Source: Solirubrobacterales bacterium
GTDB lineage: Bacteria > Actinomycetota > Thermoleophilia > Solirubrobacterales > 70-9
Direction: 5' to 3'
Assembly (NCBI GenBank): GCA_021323175.1
Contig: JAJTCK010000001.1
Location: forward strand, 1 to 64,000
DNA: 64,000 bases
Shown here: piece by piece, positions 34,093 through 43,083 of the stretch
Layout: each line of letters opens with the position of its first letter
Position numbering within the stretch: position 1 is the first letter of the stretch
Translations under genes and position numbers: made by a program
The notes under the pieces: model-generated
What the model was told of the DNA's origin: nothing
The model's database searches: none
Seen by the model: only the letters and a program-made list of their open reading frames with translations

Positions 34093-34685
34093 CCGGCCGG
34101 CCCCTGGTCGAGCCCCGGACCGCCCGAATTCGCAGGGCCCTGCCCCTCCGGCGACGCGTGGACGCGGACCAGGGTCTCGCCGTAGCGGCGCTCGGCCAGC
34201 ACGGGCAGACCCAGCTCCAGCGGGACCTCGGGTGAGCTCTCCGCCATCACGCGGCCACCCGGCGCGAGCGCGCGGCGCAGTAGCGGATCGAGCTGGCGCG
34301 TGAGCCGGTCGGTGACGAATCCATAGGGCGGGTCGCAGAGTACGAGATCGAAGCTCGCCTCCGGCGCGCGGTCCAGGTACCGCAGCGCCTCCGAGCGAAC
34401 CGCCCTGGCCCGCCCCCGCACCCCCAGCGCCTCCACGTTTCGCTGCGCGAGCCGGGGGTCCGAGTCCACCAGCGTGACCTCAACCGCCCCGCGCGAAAGG
34501 GCCTCCAGGCCCAGGGCGCCCGTCCCGCAGAAGAGGTCGAGGACCCTTGCGCCACCCACGTCTCCGAGTATCGAGAACACCGCCTCGCGGACCCGCTCGG
34601 TGGTGGGCCGCATCTGGTCACCCCGGCGCGGGCCGGAGAGCCGGCGCCCGCGCAGCTCGCCGGCGGTGATCCTGAGGTTGGCCAT
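34089..34685 (-). CDS. rsmD: 16S rRNA (guanine966-N2)-methyltransferase
   Basis: 198 residues from ATG 34685 (MANLRITAGELRGRRL). Motif I VLDLFCGTGALGLEALSRGA and catalytic DPPYG. The start region GRRLSGPRRGDQMRPTTERVREAVFSIL is the RsmD signature. The open frame upstream of 34685 is a shadow of recG. It lies 10 bases after recG. Confidence 0.95.
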   Translation of the reverse strand: MANLRITAGELRGRRLSGPRRGDQMRPTTERVREAVFSILGDVGGARVLDLFCGTGALGLEALSRGAVEVTLVDSDPRLAQRNVEALGVRGRARAVRSEALRYLDRAPEASFDLVLCDPPYGFVTDRLTRQLDPLLRRALAPGGRVMAESSPEVPLELGLPVLAERRYGETLVRVHASPEGQGPANSGGPGLDQGPAG

Positions 34686-34695
34686 GGGATGAAAC

Positions 34696-36906
34696 CTAGG
34701 CCGCGAGCTGCTCGGAGCGCTCGTCGCCGAATCGCCGCCGCGCCTCGTCCATGAGGGGGCCCAGTTCGGGGACATCGAGGGAGCCGTGGCGGTCCAACAG
34801 CTCCAGTACCCGGCGCCGCGCATCCAGCAGCAGCCCGGTGTCCTCCGGCAGCACCGCGGCGCGGAACCGCGGCAACCCGTGCTGGCGCGTGCCGAGGATC
34901 TCGCCCTCGCCCCTGATCGTCAGGTCCACCTCGGCCAGCTCGAATCCGTCGCTCTGCTCCTCCATGGCGCGCAGGCGGGCGCTGGCCGCGTCGGACTCCG
35001 CGTCCCCGAAGAGGATGCAGACCGAGTCGTGCTCTCCCCGGCCGACGCGGCCGCGCAGTTGATGGAGCTGGGAGAGCCCGAACCGCTCGGCTCCCTCCAC
35101 CAGCATCACGCAGGCGTTGGGGACGTCAACCCCGACCTCGATCACGGTAGTCGCGACCAGGACGTCCGCCCGGCCAGAGGCGAAGCGCTCCATCGCCTGC
35201 GCCTTCTCGGCGGACTTCATCCGCCCGTGCAGGAGGGCGACCTGGAAGTCGCGGAACTCCCCCGCGGCCAGGCGCTCGGCCTCGGCCTCGGCCGCCCGCG
35301 CCCGAACCTCCTCGGAGTCTGAGATCAGAGGGCAGACCACGTAGGCCTGGCGTCCCTCGCGGAGCCGGTCGCGGATGAAGCCGTACGCGCCCTCGCGGCG
35401 GTCCTCGCCGACCGCCCAGGTCCGGATCGGCTTGCGGCCGGCCGGCAGCTCGCGCAGCGCAGTCGTGTCGAGGTCTCCGTATGCGGTCAGCGACAGGGTC
35501 CTGGGGATGGGCGTCGCCGTCATGTGCAGCACGTGCGGCAGCAGCTTCCCCGGGCCCTTCGCGTCGAGCGCGGCGCGCTGGCGCACCCCGAAGCGGTGCT
35601 GCTCGTCCACCACCGCAACCGCCAGGGACCCGAAGCCGACCGACTTCTCGATCAGGGCGTGTGTCCCGACCACGAGCATGGGCCGGCCCTGCGACAGCGC
35701 CTCCAGCATCTCCATGCGCCGGGGGCCGGGCGTGGCCGAGGTGAGCAGTCCGAGCGGCGCCGGCTCTTCGGCGAGCAGCGCGTCGAGAGTCCGGAAGTGC
35801 TGCTCGGCGAGCGTCTCGGTCGGGGCCATCAGCGCCGCCTGGTGTCCGGACTCGAGCGCGCGCAGCATCGCGTAGGCGGCGACCAGTGTCTTGCCGCTGC
35901 CGACCTCGCCCATTAGCAGCCGCTGCATCGGCTCGGGGCCGGCCAGATCGGCGTCCACGTCGTCGAGCGCCCGGCGCTGGTCCCCCGTCGGCTCAAACGG
36001 AAGCGAGTCGAGCCACCGCCCCACTCGCTTTCCAGCCGGGCCGAAGCGGACGCCCTCGCCCGTCGCGGCTCGCCGGCGGCGGCGGGCCGCGAGCGCGGCC
36101 TGGTACAGGAAGAGCTCCTCGAAGGCGAGGCGGCCGCGCGCAACGGCGGCCGCATCCTGGTCGGCCGGGAAGTGTGCGCCGGCGAGGGCGTCCGCCGCGC
36201 CAGGGAGCCCGGTTGCCGCACGCAGGCCCGAGGGCAGCGGCTCGATGGCGTGCCGTGCGAGCGGCAGCGCTTGCCAGAGCCATTCGCGCAGCTTCTGGGG
36301 CCGCAGCCGCTCCGAGGCTGGGTGGACCGGCACGAGGCCGGTCGTGTGGATACCGGCCGGAGGGCCGCCGCCCGAGCCGCCCTCATCGCCGAGCAGCTCG
36401 TGCTCCGCGACGTTGAACCCCCGCCTTTCGAGCTTGCCCCGCAATAGCAGCCGCGTCCCTGGGGTCAGTTTGTCCGCCAACCACGCGCGGTTGAACCAGG
36501 TCGCGGTCACCCGGCCGGTCGCGTCGCCGACCTCGGCCTCCAGGATCGTCAGCCGCCGCCTGCGCGTGGGCCGGACCTTGCCGGCCTTGGTCACCTCGAC
36601 CTCGACGGTCGCCTCCTCGCCCAGCTTGAGTCGTCCCAGCCCCACCGGCGACGCGCGATCGCGGTAGCTGTGGGGCAGGTGCCGGAGCAGGTCGCCGAGA
36701 GACTCGATTCCGATTTCGGCGGCCGCCTCCGTGAGCTTCGGCCCCGCACCCTTCAGCGTCGTGACGGGAGCATCCAGAACCTCGGGTCGCGGGGCCGAGC
36801 GAAGGGAGGCGTTCAGCAGGGCGGCGCGGTCGAGGGGCAGCCCCGTCCCGATCGCCCGCGGCGAGTAGGTGGCCGGGTCTGGAGCGGTTTCGAGAGCGGC
36901 CTCCAT
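34696..36906 (-). CDS. recG: ATP-dependent DNA helicase RecG
   Basis: 736 residues. An N-terminal wedge/OB domain (about 45-190, with TLKGAGPKLTEAAAEIGI), then two helicase domains: Walker A MGEVGSGKTLVAAYA, DEQH box VVDEQHRFGVRQR, motif III MTATPIPRTLSLTAYGDL, and motif VI region QLRGRVGRGEHDSVC. It reverses stalled replication forks and processes R-loops. It precedes rsmD and coaD. Confidence 0.97.
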   Translation of the reverse strand: MEAALETAPDPATYSPRAIGTGLPLDRAALLNASLRSAPRPEVLDAPVTTLKGAGPKLTEAAAEIGIESLGDLLRHLPHSYRDRASPVGLGRLKLGEEATVEVEVTKAGKVRPTRRRRLTILEAEVGDATGRVTATWFNRAWLADKLTPGTRLLLRGKLERRGFNVAEHELLGDEGGSGGGPPAGIHTTGLVPVHPASERLRPQKLREWLWQALPLARHAIEPLPSGLRAATGLPGAADALAGAHFPADQDAAAVARGRLAFEELFLYQAALAARRRRRAATGEGVRFGPAGKRVGRWLDSLPFEPTGDQRRALDDVDADLAGPEPMQRLLMGEVGSGKTLVAAYAMLRALESGHQAALMAPTETLAEQHFRTLDALLAEEPAPLGLLTSATPGPRRMEMLEALSQGRPMLVVGTHALIEKSVGFGSLAVAVVDEQHRFGVRQRAALDAKGPGKLLPHVLHMTATPIPRTLSLTAYGDLDTTALRELPAGRKPIRTWAVGEDRREGAYGFIRDRLREGRQAYVVCPLISDSEEVRARAAEAEAERLAAGEFRDFQVALLHGRMKSAEKAQAMERFASGRADVLVATTVIEVGVDVPNACVMLVEGAERFGLSQLHQLRGRVGRGEHDSVCILFGDAESDAASARLRAMEEQSDGFELAEVDLTIRGEGEILGTRQHGLPRFRAAVLPEDTGLLLDARRRVLELLDRHGSLDVPELGPLMDEARRRFGDERSEQLAA

Positions 36907-36959
36907 CGGCTCAAGGCTAGGCGCGCGGGCCGATGCAACCGCCTGCGTAGTCTGGATGC

Positions 36960-37451
36960 ATGGCTACGGGATCCCCGAAGCGTGCCAAGGAATCGGTCTG
37001 GGACTACCCGCGCCCCCCGCGCATCGAGCCAGAGTCCAGGCGGGTCCGGGTCGAGCTGGACGGCGAGATTCTGGCGGACAGCATCCGCGCCCTGCGCGTG
37101 CTCGAAACCGCCAGCCCGCCGACCGTCTACATCCCCCGCGCCGACGTGCGCGAGGACCTGCTCTCGGAAGCGCAGGGCGGGCACACGCTCTGCGAGTGGA
37201 AGGGGCGCGCCGACTACATGCACGCCGAGGCAGGTGGCATCCGGGCAGAGCGCGCCGCCTGGCATTACCCCGACCCCCGCCCGGACTTCGAGCGGCTGCG
37301 GGGGCACTTCGCCTTCTACGCCGGCCGGGTGGACGCGTGCTATCTGGGCAAGGAGCTGGTCAGACCGCAGGGCGGGACCTTCTACGGCGGCTGGGTGACG
37401 GCCGAGATCCAGGGCCCCTACAAGGGAGAGCCCGGCACCGAGGGCTGGTAG
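36960..37451 (+). CDS. DUF427 family protein
   Basis: 163 residues. DUF427 blocks are visible: RRVRVELDGEILADS, LETASPPTVYIPRADV, CEWKGRADYM, and AAWHYPDPRPDF with GHFAFYAGRVDACYLGKE. A small beta-barrel protein of unknown activity, common in actinobacteria. Plus strand, divergent from recG (53 bp), convergent with the fatty-acid kinase-like gene. Confidence 0.93.
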   Translation: MATGSPKRAKESVWDYPRPPRIEPESRRVRVELDGEILADSIRALRVLETASPPTVYIPRADVREDLLSEAQGGHTLCEWKGRADYMHAEAGGIRAERAAWHYPDPRPDFERLRGHFAFYAGRVDACYLGKELVRPQGGTFYGGWVTAEIQGPYKGEPGTEGW

Positions 37452-37461
37452 GCGATCGGGC

Positions 37462-39090
37462 CTACTCGGCCGCGAACAGCCACCAGTAGTGAGGCTGGCC
37501 GCCGCGGTGGACCTCCACCTCGAGCCCGAAGGGGGCGAGTTCGGAGACCTCATCGTCGGCGATCGGCGCGTCGGCTCCGCACACGACCGTTACGATCTCC
37601 GCGCCGCCGCCCAGCTGCTCCAGCGTCCGCGACAGCACCTCCTGTGGCTCACCCCAGGCGACGATCTCCTCGGAGACGAAACCGACCGCGTCGCCGGCGC
37701 TGAAGCGCCCATTCGCGTCATCGCGGGCGGCGGGCGCAACCGAGCCGATCCGCATCCCCTTCACCGACTCGGCCAGCAGCGACGCGTTGTCGTCGAGGGA
37801 CGCGGACGGATCCATCTCGACCAGAGCCACCAACCCGGCCTGCTGGGCGGTGCACGGCACGACCCTGGCATGCTTGTCGGAGAGCTCGGCGGCGCGCTCA
37901 GCCGCCATCAGCACGTTCGGGTTGTTCGGCAGTACCACCACCTCCTCGGTCGGCACCTCGTGAATCGCGGCGAGCAGGTCGTAGATGGATGGGTTGAACG
38001 TCTCGCCCCCGTCGACCACGAACGCGCCCATGTCCTCATAGAGGGAGCGGATCCCGTCACCCGCGACCACGGCGACCACCGCGCAGCGCCCTGACTGAAG
38101 CCGCGCGGACCGCTCGGCGACCTGCTCACGCATGTCCGCGACATCCAGTTGCGAGACGTCCCCCGTTCCCTCGAACAGGGCGACCGCGCTGTCCGGATGG
38201 TCGGTGTGGACGTGGACCTTCAGGGTCGCCTCGCCGCCCACGACCAGGACGGAGTCGCCGATCTCCTCCAGGCTCGGGATGAAGCCGCGTCCCTCGAGGC
38301 CGTTCCCGGTGACGATGAAGTTGGTGCAGTAGCGATAGCGGCTGTCGGCGTGGTGGGGCCGGGTGTCTCCACCTAAGGCCGGGGCGTGATGAGCGAGCTG
38401 GGGGGCCTCGATGTCCCCTCGCAGACCCGCGACGATCCCGGCCATGATCACGACGAGCCCGTAGGCGCCGGCATCCACGACCCCGGAGTCGCGCAGGACC
38501 GCCAGCTGCTCCGGCGTCCGGTCCACGGCCTGCTCGCCGTCCCGGACCACCTCGGCCAGCAGGTCCGCCAGCACCCTGTCCTGCTCCTCGTAGCTCGCGT
38601 CAGAGTGCAGGCGCGTCTCCCGCATGTGCGCGAGCTTCTGGGCCGCCGACGAGGCCATCTCGCGGAAGACCGTGAGCATCGTGCCCTCGGCCGGGTCGCG
38701 CACGGACTCATAGGCCGCGTCGGCCGCGCGCGCCATGGACGCCGCGACCAGGACGGGGTCCACCAGCTCGCCCGGGCGGCTGGCCAGCTCCTCGGCTGCT
38801 CCGCGGACGATCTGGCTCAGGATGACGCCCGAGTTACCGCGCGCGCCCATCAGCGCGGCACGGGCCAGGGCGTTGACCAGCTCGGTGCGGCCGATCTCGT
38901 CCACCATCTGGCCGTCCAGGCGGTCCAGCTCCTCGGCCACGGCCCGCAGGGTCAGGGCCATGTTGTCCCCCGTGTCGCCGTCGGCGACCGGGAACACGTT
39001 CAGATCGTTGACCTCCTGACGTCGCTCGTCGAGGTACGCGCTGGCCGCCGTGACGACGCGACGGAATCTTTCGATCGAGGGATCGGGCAT
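37462..39090 (-). CDS. fakA: DAK2/FakA-like fatty acid kinase
   Basis: 542 residues from ATG 39090 (MPDPSIERFRRV). The N-terminal DhaL domain has the metal-binding NVFPVADGDTGDNMALTL and GARGNSGVILSQIVRGAAEEL. A middle domain and a DegV-like C-terminal part (VLPNNPNVLMAAERAAEL) follow. FakA with FakB phosphorylates exogenous fatty acids for PlsX/PlsY. The position between rpmB and recG is conserved. No fakB is seen in the window. Confidence 0.92.
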   Translation of the reverse strand: MPDPSIERFRRVVTAASAYLDERRQEVNDLNVFPVADGDTGDNMALTLRAVAEELDRLDGQMVDEIGRTELVNALARAALMGARGNSGVILSQIVRGAAEELASRPGELVDPVLVAASMARAADAAYESVRDPAEGTMLTVFREMASSAAQKLAHMRETRLHSDASYEEQDRVLADLLAEVVRDGEQAVDRTPEQLAVLRDSGVVDAGAYGLVVIMAGIVAGLRGDIEAPQLAHHAPALGGDTRPHHADSRYRYCTNFIVTGNGLEGRGFIPSLEEIGDSVLVVGGEATLKVHVHTDHPDSAVALFEGTGDVSQLDVADMREQVAERSARLQSGRCAVVAVVAGDGIRSLYEDMGAFVVDGGETFNPSIYDLLAAIHEVPTEEVVVLPNNPNVLMAAERAAELSDKHARVVPCTAQQAGLVALVEMDPSASLDDNASLLAESVKGMRIGSVAPAARDDANGRFSAGDAVGFVSEEIVAWGEPQEVLSRTLEQLGGGAEIVTVVCGADAPIADDEVSELAPFGLEVEVHRGGQPHYWWLFAAE

Positions 39091-39159
39091 CGAGGCACCA
39101 CGAACCCTAAAGCGATTGGCCACCGGATCGCGGCCAGGAGCGGCCGCCGCTCATGGCCG

Positions 39160-39351
39160 CTAGACGGCCTTCGTCACCTTGTTCGACTTCAGGCAGCGGG
39201 TGCACACGTACACCCGGCGGCTGCGGCCGCCGTCCTGGATCCGGACCTTCTGCAGGTTCGGGTCGAAACGCCGGCGCGTGGCCACCATCGAGTGGCTCCG
39301 GGAGTTCCCAAACGCCGGCTTCTTGCCGCAGCTGTGGCATACCTTGGCCAT
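39160..39351 (-). CDS. rpmB: 50S ribosomal protein L28
   Basis: 63 residues from ATG 39351 (MAKVCHSCGKKPAFGN); the longer open frame to 39597 is a shadow. Zinc-type L28 with CHSC and CTRC pairs. FDPNLQKVRI and VCTRCLKSNKVTK are conserved. Stands alone, upstream of fakA, as in many Gram-positive genomes. Confidence 0.95.
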   Translation of the reverse strand: MAKVCHSCGKKPAFGNSRSHSMVATRRRFDPNLQKVRIQDGGRSRRVYVCTRCLKSNKVTKAV

Positions 39352-39404
39352 CGGCGGGTGATGGTAGCGAGCCCCGACGGATCGGCCACGGGCCCCGGCG
39401 GGCC

Positions 39405-39893
39405 CTAGGAGGCGAGTTGGGCCTGGAGCGCCGCCATCCGCATCACCACGATGGCCGCGCCTCGTCCCTGGTCGCGCTTGCTCCCGTCGGCGCGAGCGAG
39501 CGCCTGCTCCATGGTGTCGCAGGTGATCACCCCAAACGCGCACGGCACGCCGCTGTCGAGCTGGACGCGGCTGATGCCCGAGGCCGTCTCCGCGCATACG
39601 TAGTCGTAGTGGTTCGTCTCGCCCCGGATCACCACCCCTAGGCAGGCCACACCGGCGAAGCGGCCCGTCTCCGCCGCAAGCTTGGCCGCCATCGGCAGCT
39701 CGAAGGCGCCCGGCACGCGGTAAGTCTCGATCGAGGCCTCGCTCACCCCGCCGAGCTCGAAGCCCTCGGCGGCCCCGTTCAGCAGGCGCTCCGCCAGATC
39801 CTCGTAAAAGGTCGCCACGCAGACGGCGAACTCGGACCGCTGAAGCGTCTCGCGCTCCGCGTCGCTGAACTCGCCCCCCGCTGCGTTGCTCAT
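39405..39893 (-). CDS. ribH: 6,7-dimethyl-8-ribityllumazine synthase
   Basis: 162 residues. It condenses the dihydroxybutanone phosphate with the pyrimidine to make lumazine. Key blocks: [39 protein letters not shown], and [19 protein letters not shown]. It overlaps the ribBA stop by 4 bases. Last gene of the ribD-ribE-ribBA-ribH operon. Confidence 0.97.
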   Translation of the reverse strand: MSNAAGGEFSDAERETLQRSEFAVCVATFYEDLAERLLNGAAEGFELGGVSEASIETYRVPGAFELPMAAKLAAETGRFAGVACLGVVIRGETNHYDYVCAETASGISRVQLDSGVPCAFGVITCDTMEQALARADGSKRDQGRGAAIVVMRMAALQAQLAS

Positions 39894-41200
39894 CCGTCGC
39901 GCTCGGCGTCCTTCAGATGCTCCTCGTGCAGCAACTGTTCGTCCAGCGCGAGTCCCTGGTGGTGGAGCGTGTGCCCCATTCGGTCGCGCTTCGCAGCCAG
40001 ATAGGCCTCGTTGTGCGGGTTGGGAAACGACCTGATCGGGACCTGCTCGGTGACCGACAGCCCGTAGCCCTCGAGGCCGATGATCTTCTTCGGGTTGTTG
40101 GTGAGGATGCGGATGCTGGTCAGGCCGAGGTCACCCAGGATCTGCGCCCCGATGCCGTAATCGCGCAGGTCGGCCGGGAGCCCGAGCTCGAGGTTCGCCT
40201 CGACGGTGTCCATCCCGCCCTCCTGCAGCCTGTAGGCGCGTAGCTTGTTCAGGAGGCCGATGCCCCGCCCCTCCTGTGAGAGGTAGAGCAAGACCCCCAT
40301 GCCCTCCCGCTCGATCATCGCCAGGGCAGCCTCGAGCTGCTCTCCGCAGTCGCAGCGAAGCGAGTGGAAGACGTCTCCGGTCAGGCACTCCGAGTGCACG
40401 CGTACGAGCACGTCGTTGGCTCCGGAGACCTCGCCCTTGACCATCGCGACGTGGTGCTTGTCGTCCACGAGGGACCGGTAACCCACCGCGCTGAACTCCC
40501 CGAACTTGGTCGGGAGCTTCGTCGAGACGATCCGCTCGATCAGCCGCTCTGTCCGCCGGCGGTAGGCGACAAGGTCGGCGACGGTGATCATCTTCAGTCC
40601 GTGCCGCTCGGCGTAGCCGGTCAGGTCGGGCACTCGGGCCATCGTGCCGTCGTCGTTCATGATCTCGCAGATGACGCCGGCGGGATTCAGCCCGGCGAGC
40701 CGCGCAAGGTCCACGCTCGCCTCGGTGTGGCCGGTCCGCTCCAGGACGCCGCCCTCCCTGGCCTTGAGGGGGAAGACGTGGCCGGGCTGCCGCAGATCCG
40801 CGGGCTTCGAGCCCGGGTCGATGGCGACTTGGACGGTGTGGGCCCGGTCATGCGCGGAGATGCCGGTCGAGACCCCTTCGCTCGCCTCGATCGTGACCGT
40901 GAAAGCTGTCCGCAGCTGATCCTCGTTCTTGGCCGGCATCAGGTCCAGGCCGAGCTCGTCGCACCGCTCGGGGGGCAGTGCCAGACAGACCAGGCCGCGG
41001 GCGTGCCTCGCCATGAAGTTGACGGCTTCCGGGGTGGCGAACTGGGCGGCGATCACCAGGTCGCCCTCGTTCTCGCGGTCCTCGTCGTCGCAGACGATGA
41101 CCATTCGCCCGCCGCGGATCTCCTCGATCGCCTCCTCGACGGTCGACCAGGGGGCGCTCGCCTGCGCCGCGTGCGTCTTCTCCTCGGTCTGTTTGCTCAT
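39890..41200 (-). CDS. ribBA: Bifunctional DHBP synthase/GTP cyclohydrolase II
   Basis: 436 residues from ATG 41200, overlapping ribE's TGA. The N-terminal RibB half (to about 215) has [22 protein letters not shown] and [14 protein letters not shown]. The C-terminal RibA half has [13 protein letters not shown], the zinc Cys in [22 protein letters not shown], and LTNNPKK. Both halves look intact. Confidence 0.97.
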   Translation of the reverse strand: MSKQTEEKTHAAQASAPWSTVEEAIEEIRGGRMVIVCDDEDRENEGDLVIAAQFATPEAVNFMARHARGLVCLALPPERCDELGLDLMPAKNEDQLRTAFTVTIEASEGVSTGISAHDRAHTVQVAIDPGSKPADLRQPGHVFPLKAREGGVLERTGHTEASVDLARLAGLNPAGVICEIMNDDGTMARVPDLTGYAERHGLKMITVADLVAYRRRTERLIERIVSTKLPTKFGEFSAVGYRSLVDDKHHVAMVKGEVSGANDVLVRVHSECLTGDVFHSLRCDCGEQLEAALAMIEREGMGVLLYLSQEGRGIGLLNKLRAYRLQEGGMDTVEANLELGLPADLRDYGIGAQILGDLGLTSIRILTNNPKKIIGLEGYGLSVTEQVPIRSFPNPHNEAYLAAKRDRMGHTLHHQGLALDEQLLHEEHLKDAERDG

Positions 41201-41814
41201 TGGTCGTTCCCTTCGGTCGTTAAGGGTGACAGGCTCGGAAGCATCCGCTGGACGTAGCGGGCCATCACGTCGCACTCCAGGTTCACCAGGTCGCCCGGCT
41301 CCCTGCGGCCGAGGGTGGTTCGCTCGAGCGTCTCGGGGATCAGGGAGACCTCGGCCCAGTGTGAGCCCAATGAGGCGACCGTCAGGCTGACGCCGTCGAT
41401 CGCGATGGACCCGCGCTCCACCACCAGCGAACGCAGGTCCTCGGGCAGCTCCACCCGGAGCCTGCGCGCGAACCCGTCGGCCTCGACACCGGCCACCGCG
41501 GCCCTCGCGTCGACGTGCCCCTGGACGACGTGCCCACCAAGGCGATCCTCGGCGCGCAGGGGAAGCTCGAGGTTCACCGGGTCGCCCGCATTCAGCCCGC
41601 CGAGGGTCGTCAGGTCGAGGGTCTGCCTCATCACGTCCGCCTCGAACCCGTCGGCCGACGACGTCGTGGCGGTCAGGCAGGCGCCGTTCACGGCGATCGA
41701 GTCACCGGGAGAGAGCTCGGCCGAGAGTCCGCCACGCACACGCAGCCGCGCCCCGGCCTCCGAGGGCTCGACCGCCAGAACCTCACCCAGCTCGGCGACG
41801 ATCCCGGTGAACAT
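41197..41814 (-). CDS. ribE: Riboflavin synthase, alpha chain
   Basis: 205 residues with the internal duplication of the family. [12 protein letters not shown] opens the first barrel ([18 protein letters not shown]) and [12 protein letters not shown] marks the second. It dismutates two lumazines into riboflavin. It is 26 bases after ribD. Confidence 0.97.
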   Translation of the reverse strand: MFTGIVAELGEVLAVEPSEAGARLRVRGGLSAELSPGDSIAVNGACLTATTSSADGFEADVMRQTLDLTTLGGLNAGDPVNLELPLRAEDRLGGHVVQGHVDARAAVAGVEADGFARRLRVELPEDLRSLVVERGSIAIDGVSLTVASLGSHWAEVSLIPETLERTTLGRREPGDLVNLECDVMARYVQRMLPSLSPLTTEGNDQ

Positions 41815-41839
41815 CAGGCGCTCCTCGGGCGGGTCACGG

Positions 41840-43012
41840 TCACCACTCTCGTAACCGCGCCTTGATCAGCAGGTCCTCGCCGATCGGCTCGTGTTCGACG
41901 GCGAGGGGCCGTGTGCCGTCCGCGATGCGACTTGCCCCGCGGCCCTCCAGGGGAGAGGGAGCGCCGGCGGCGCCGAGCAGGACCGGGGCGACGAACAGCA
42001 TCATCGAGTCGATCTCGTCCGCGTCGAAGAAGGACCCGGCCAGGGTCGGGCCTCCCTCCAGCAGCAGGTCCTGGAGCCCGCGGGAGCCCAGCTCCCCCAG
42101 GGCCGCCGCCAGCCGCGCGGGGGGATCGGGACCCGGGGCGATCACGACTTCCGCCCGGGCCGCCGTGAGCGCGTCACGCGCGCGGGTCGGCGCCTCCGGG
42201 GAGGAGATCACCATGACCGGGCCATCGTCGACCGAGGCCAGCAGCGCCGAGTCCAGGGGCAGCCGGGCCATCGAGTCGAAGACCACCCTGACGGGGCTCC
42301 GTTCGCTCGCCGCCGGCTCGCTGCCGGTGGCATCCGTGGCCTCGCCCGGCCGGGCCGTCAGCAGCGGGTCGTCTGCGAGCGCCGTCCCGATGCCGACCGC
42401 GATCGCATCGCACTGCGAGCGCCGCCGGTGGACGAGCTGGCGGCTGCGGGCCGAGGAGATCCACCTGGAGTCCCCGCCCGGCGCCGCGACCCGGCCGTCC
42501 AGCGTCATCGCCGCCTTGTAGGTGACGAGGGGACGCCCGGTCCGGGCATGCTTGCGAAATGGCTGGTTCAGCAGCCGGGCGGCGGCTGCCTCGGCCCCGG
42601 TGGCGAGAGCCACCTCCACCCCGCCGTCGCGCAACACCCCGGGGCCTCGTCCCGACGCCTTCTCGGTGGGGTCCTCAGACGCGTAAATGACGCGCGCGAT
42701 CCCGGCCTCGAGGATGGCGTCGGTGCACGGCGGCTGGCGCCCGGTGTGGGCGCAGGGCTCGAGCGTCAGGTACATCGTGGCTCCCGCCGGATCGGCTCCC
42801 CGCTCCCGGCAGTCGGCCAAGGCGGCTCGCTCGGCGTGGAGCTCTCCGACGCGCGCGTGAAATCCCTCCCCGATCACCTCGCCGCCGGGCGAAGTGAGCA
42901 CTGCGCCGACCAGGGGATTCGGGCTGACGCGGCCACGGCCCTCCTCGGCGAGCGCCAGCGCGCGGCGCAGGTGGGCGGATTCGATGTCGGTGCCGGTCGC
43001 GGCCAAGTTCAC
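41840..43012 (-). CDS. ribD: Riboflavin biosynthesis deaminase/reductase
   Basis: 390 residues. The N-terminal zinc deaminase has HAERAAL and TLEPCAHTGRQPPCTDAIL. The C-terminal reductase (about 165-385) has VTYKAAMTLDGRVAAPGGDSRWISS and LLLEGGPTLAGSFFD. It heads the rib operon. The upstream gap is only 71 bp and shows no FMN-riboswitch blocks. Confidence 0.96.
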   Translation of the reverse strand: MNLAATGTDIESAHLRRALALAEEGRGRVSPNPLVGAVLTSPGGEVIGEGFHARVGELHAERAALADCRERGADPAGATMYLTLEPCAHTGRQPPCTDAILEAGIARVIYASEDPTEKASGRGPGVLRDGGVEVALATGAEAAAARLLNQPFRKHARTGRPLVTYKAAMTLDGRVAAPGGDSRWISSARSRQLVHRRRSQCDAIAVGIGTALADDPLLTARPGEATDATGSEPAASERSPVRVVFDSMARLPLDSALLASVDDGPVMVISSPEAPTRARDALTAARAEVVIAPGPDPPARLAAALGELGSRGLQDLLLEGGPTLAGSFFDADEIDSMMLFVAPVLLGAAGAPSPLEGRGASRIADGTRPLAVEHEPIGEDLLIKARLREW

Positions 43013-43036
43013 GCCTCCGGGGGTTCTGGCGACCGA

Positions 43037-43052
43037 TTGACTGGTCAGTCAG
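43037..43052. promoter_or_regulatory. Imperfect TTGACT-type inverted repeat, possible regulator site
   Basis: TTGACTGGTCAGTCAG lies in the 71-bp divergent gap between ribD and the flippase. The half-sites TTGACT and AGTCAG mirror each other with one mismatch around a 4-base spacer. It recalls TetR-family operators, but the partner is unknown and the repeat is short. Confidence 0.3.
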
Positions 43053-43083
43053 CCAGTCTACCGCGCACTAGGCTTGTCGGCCC

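Noticed and set aside
43013-43083. FMN riboswitch before ribD
   Set aside because: The 71-bp gap is too short and lacks the conserved RFN blocks.
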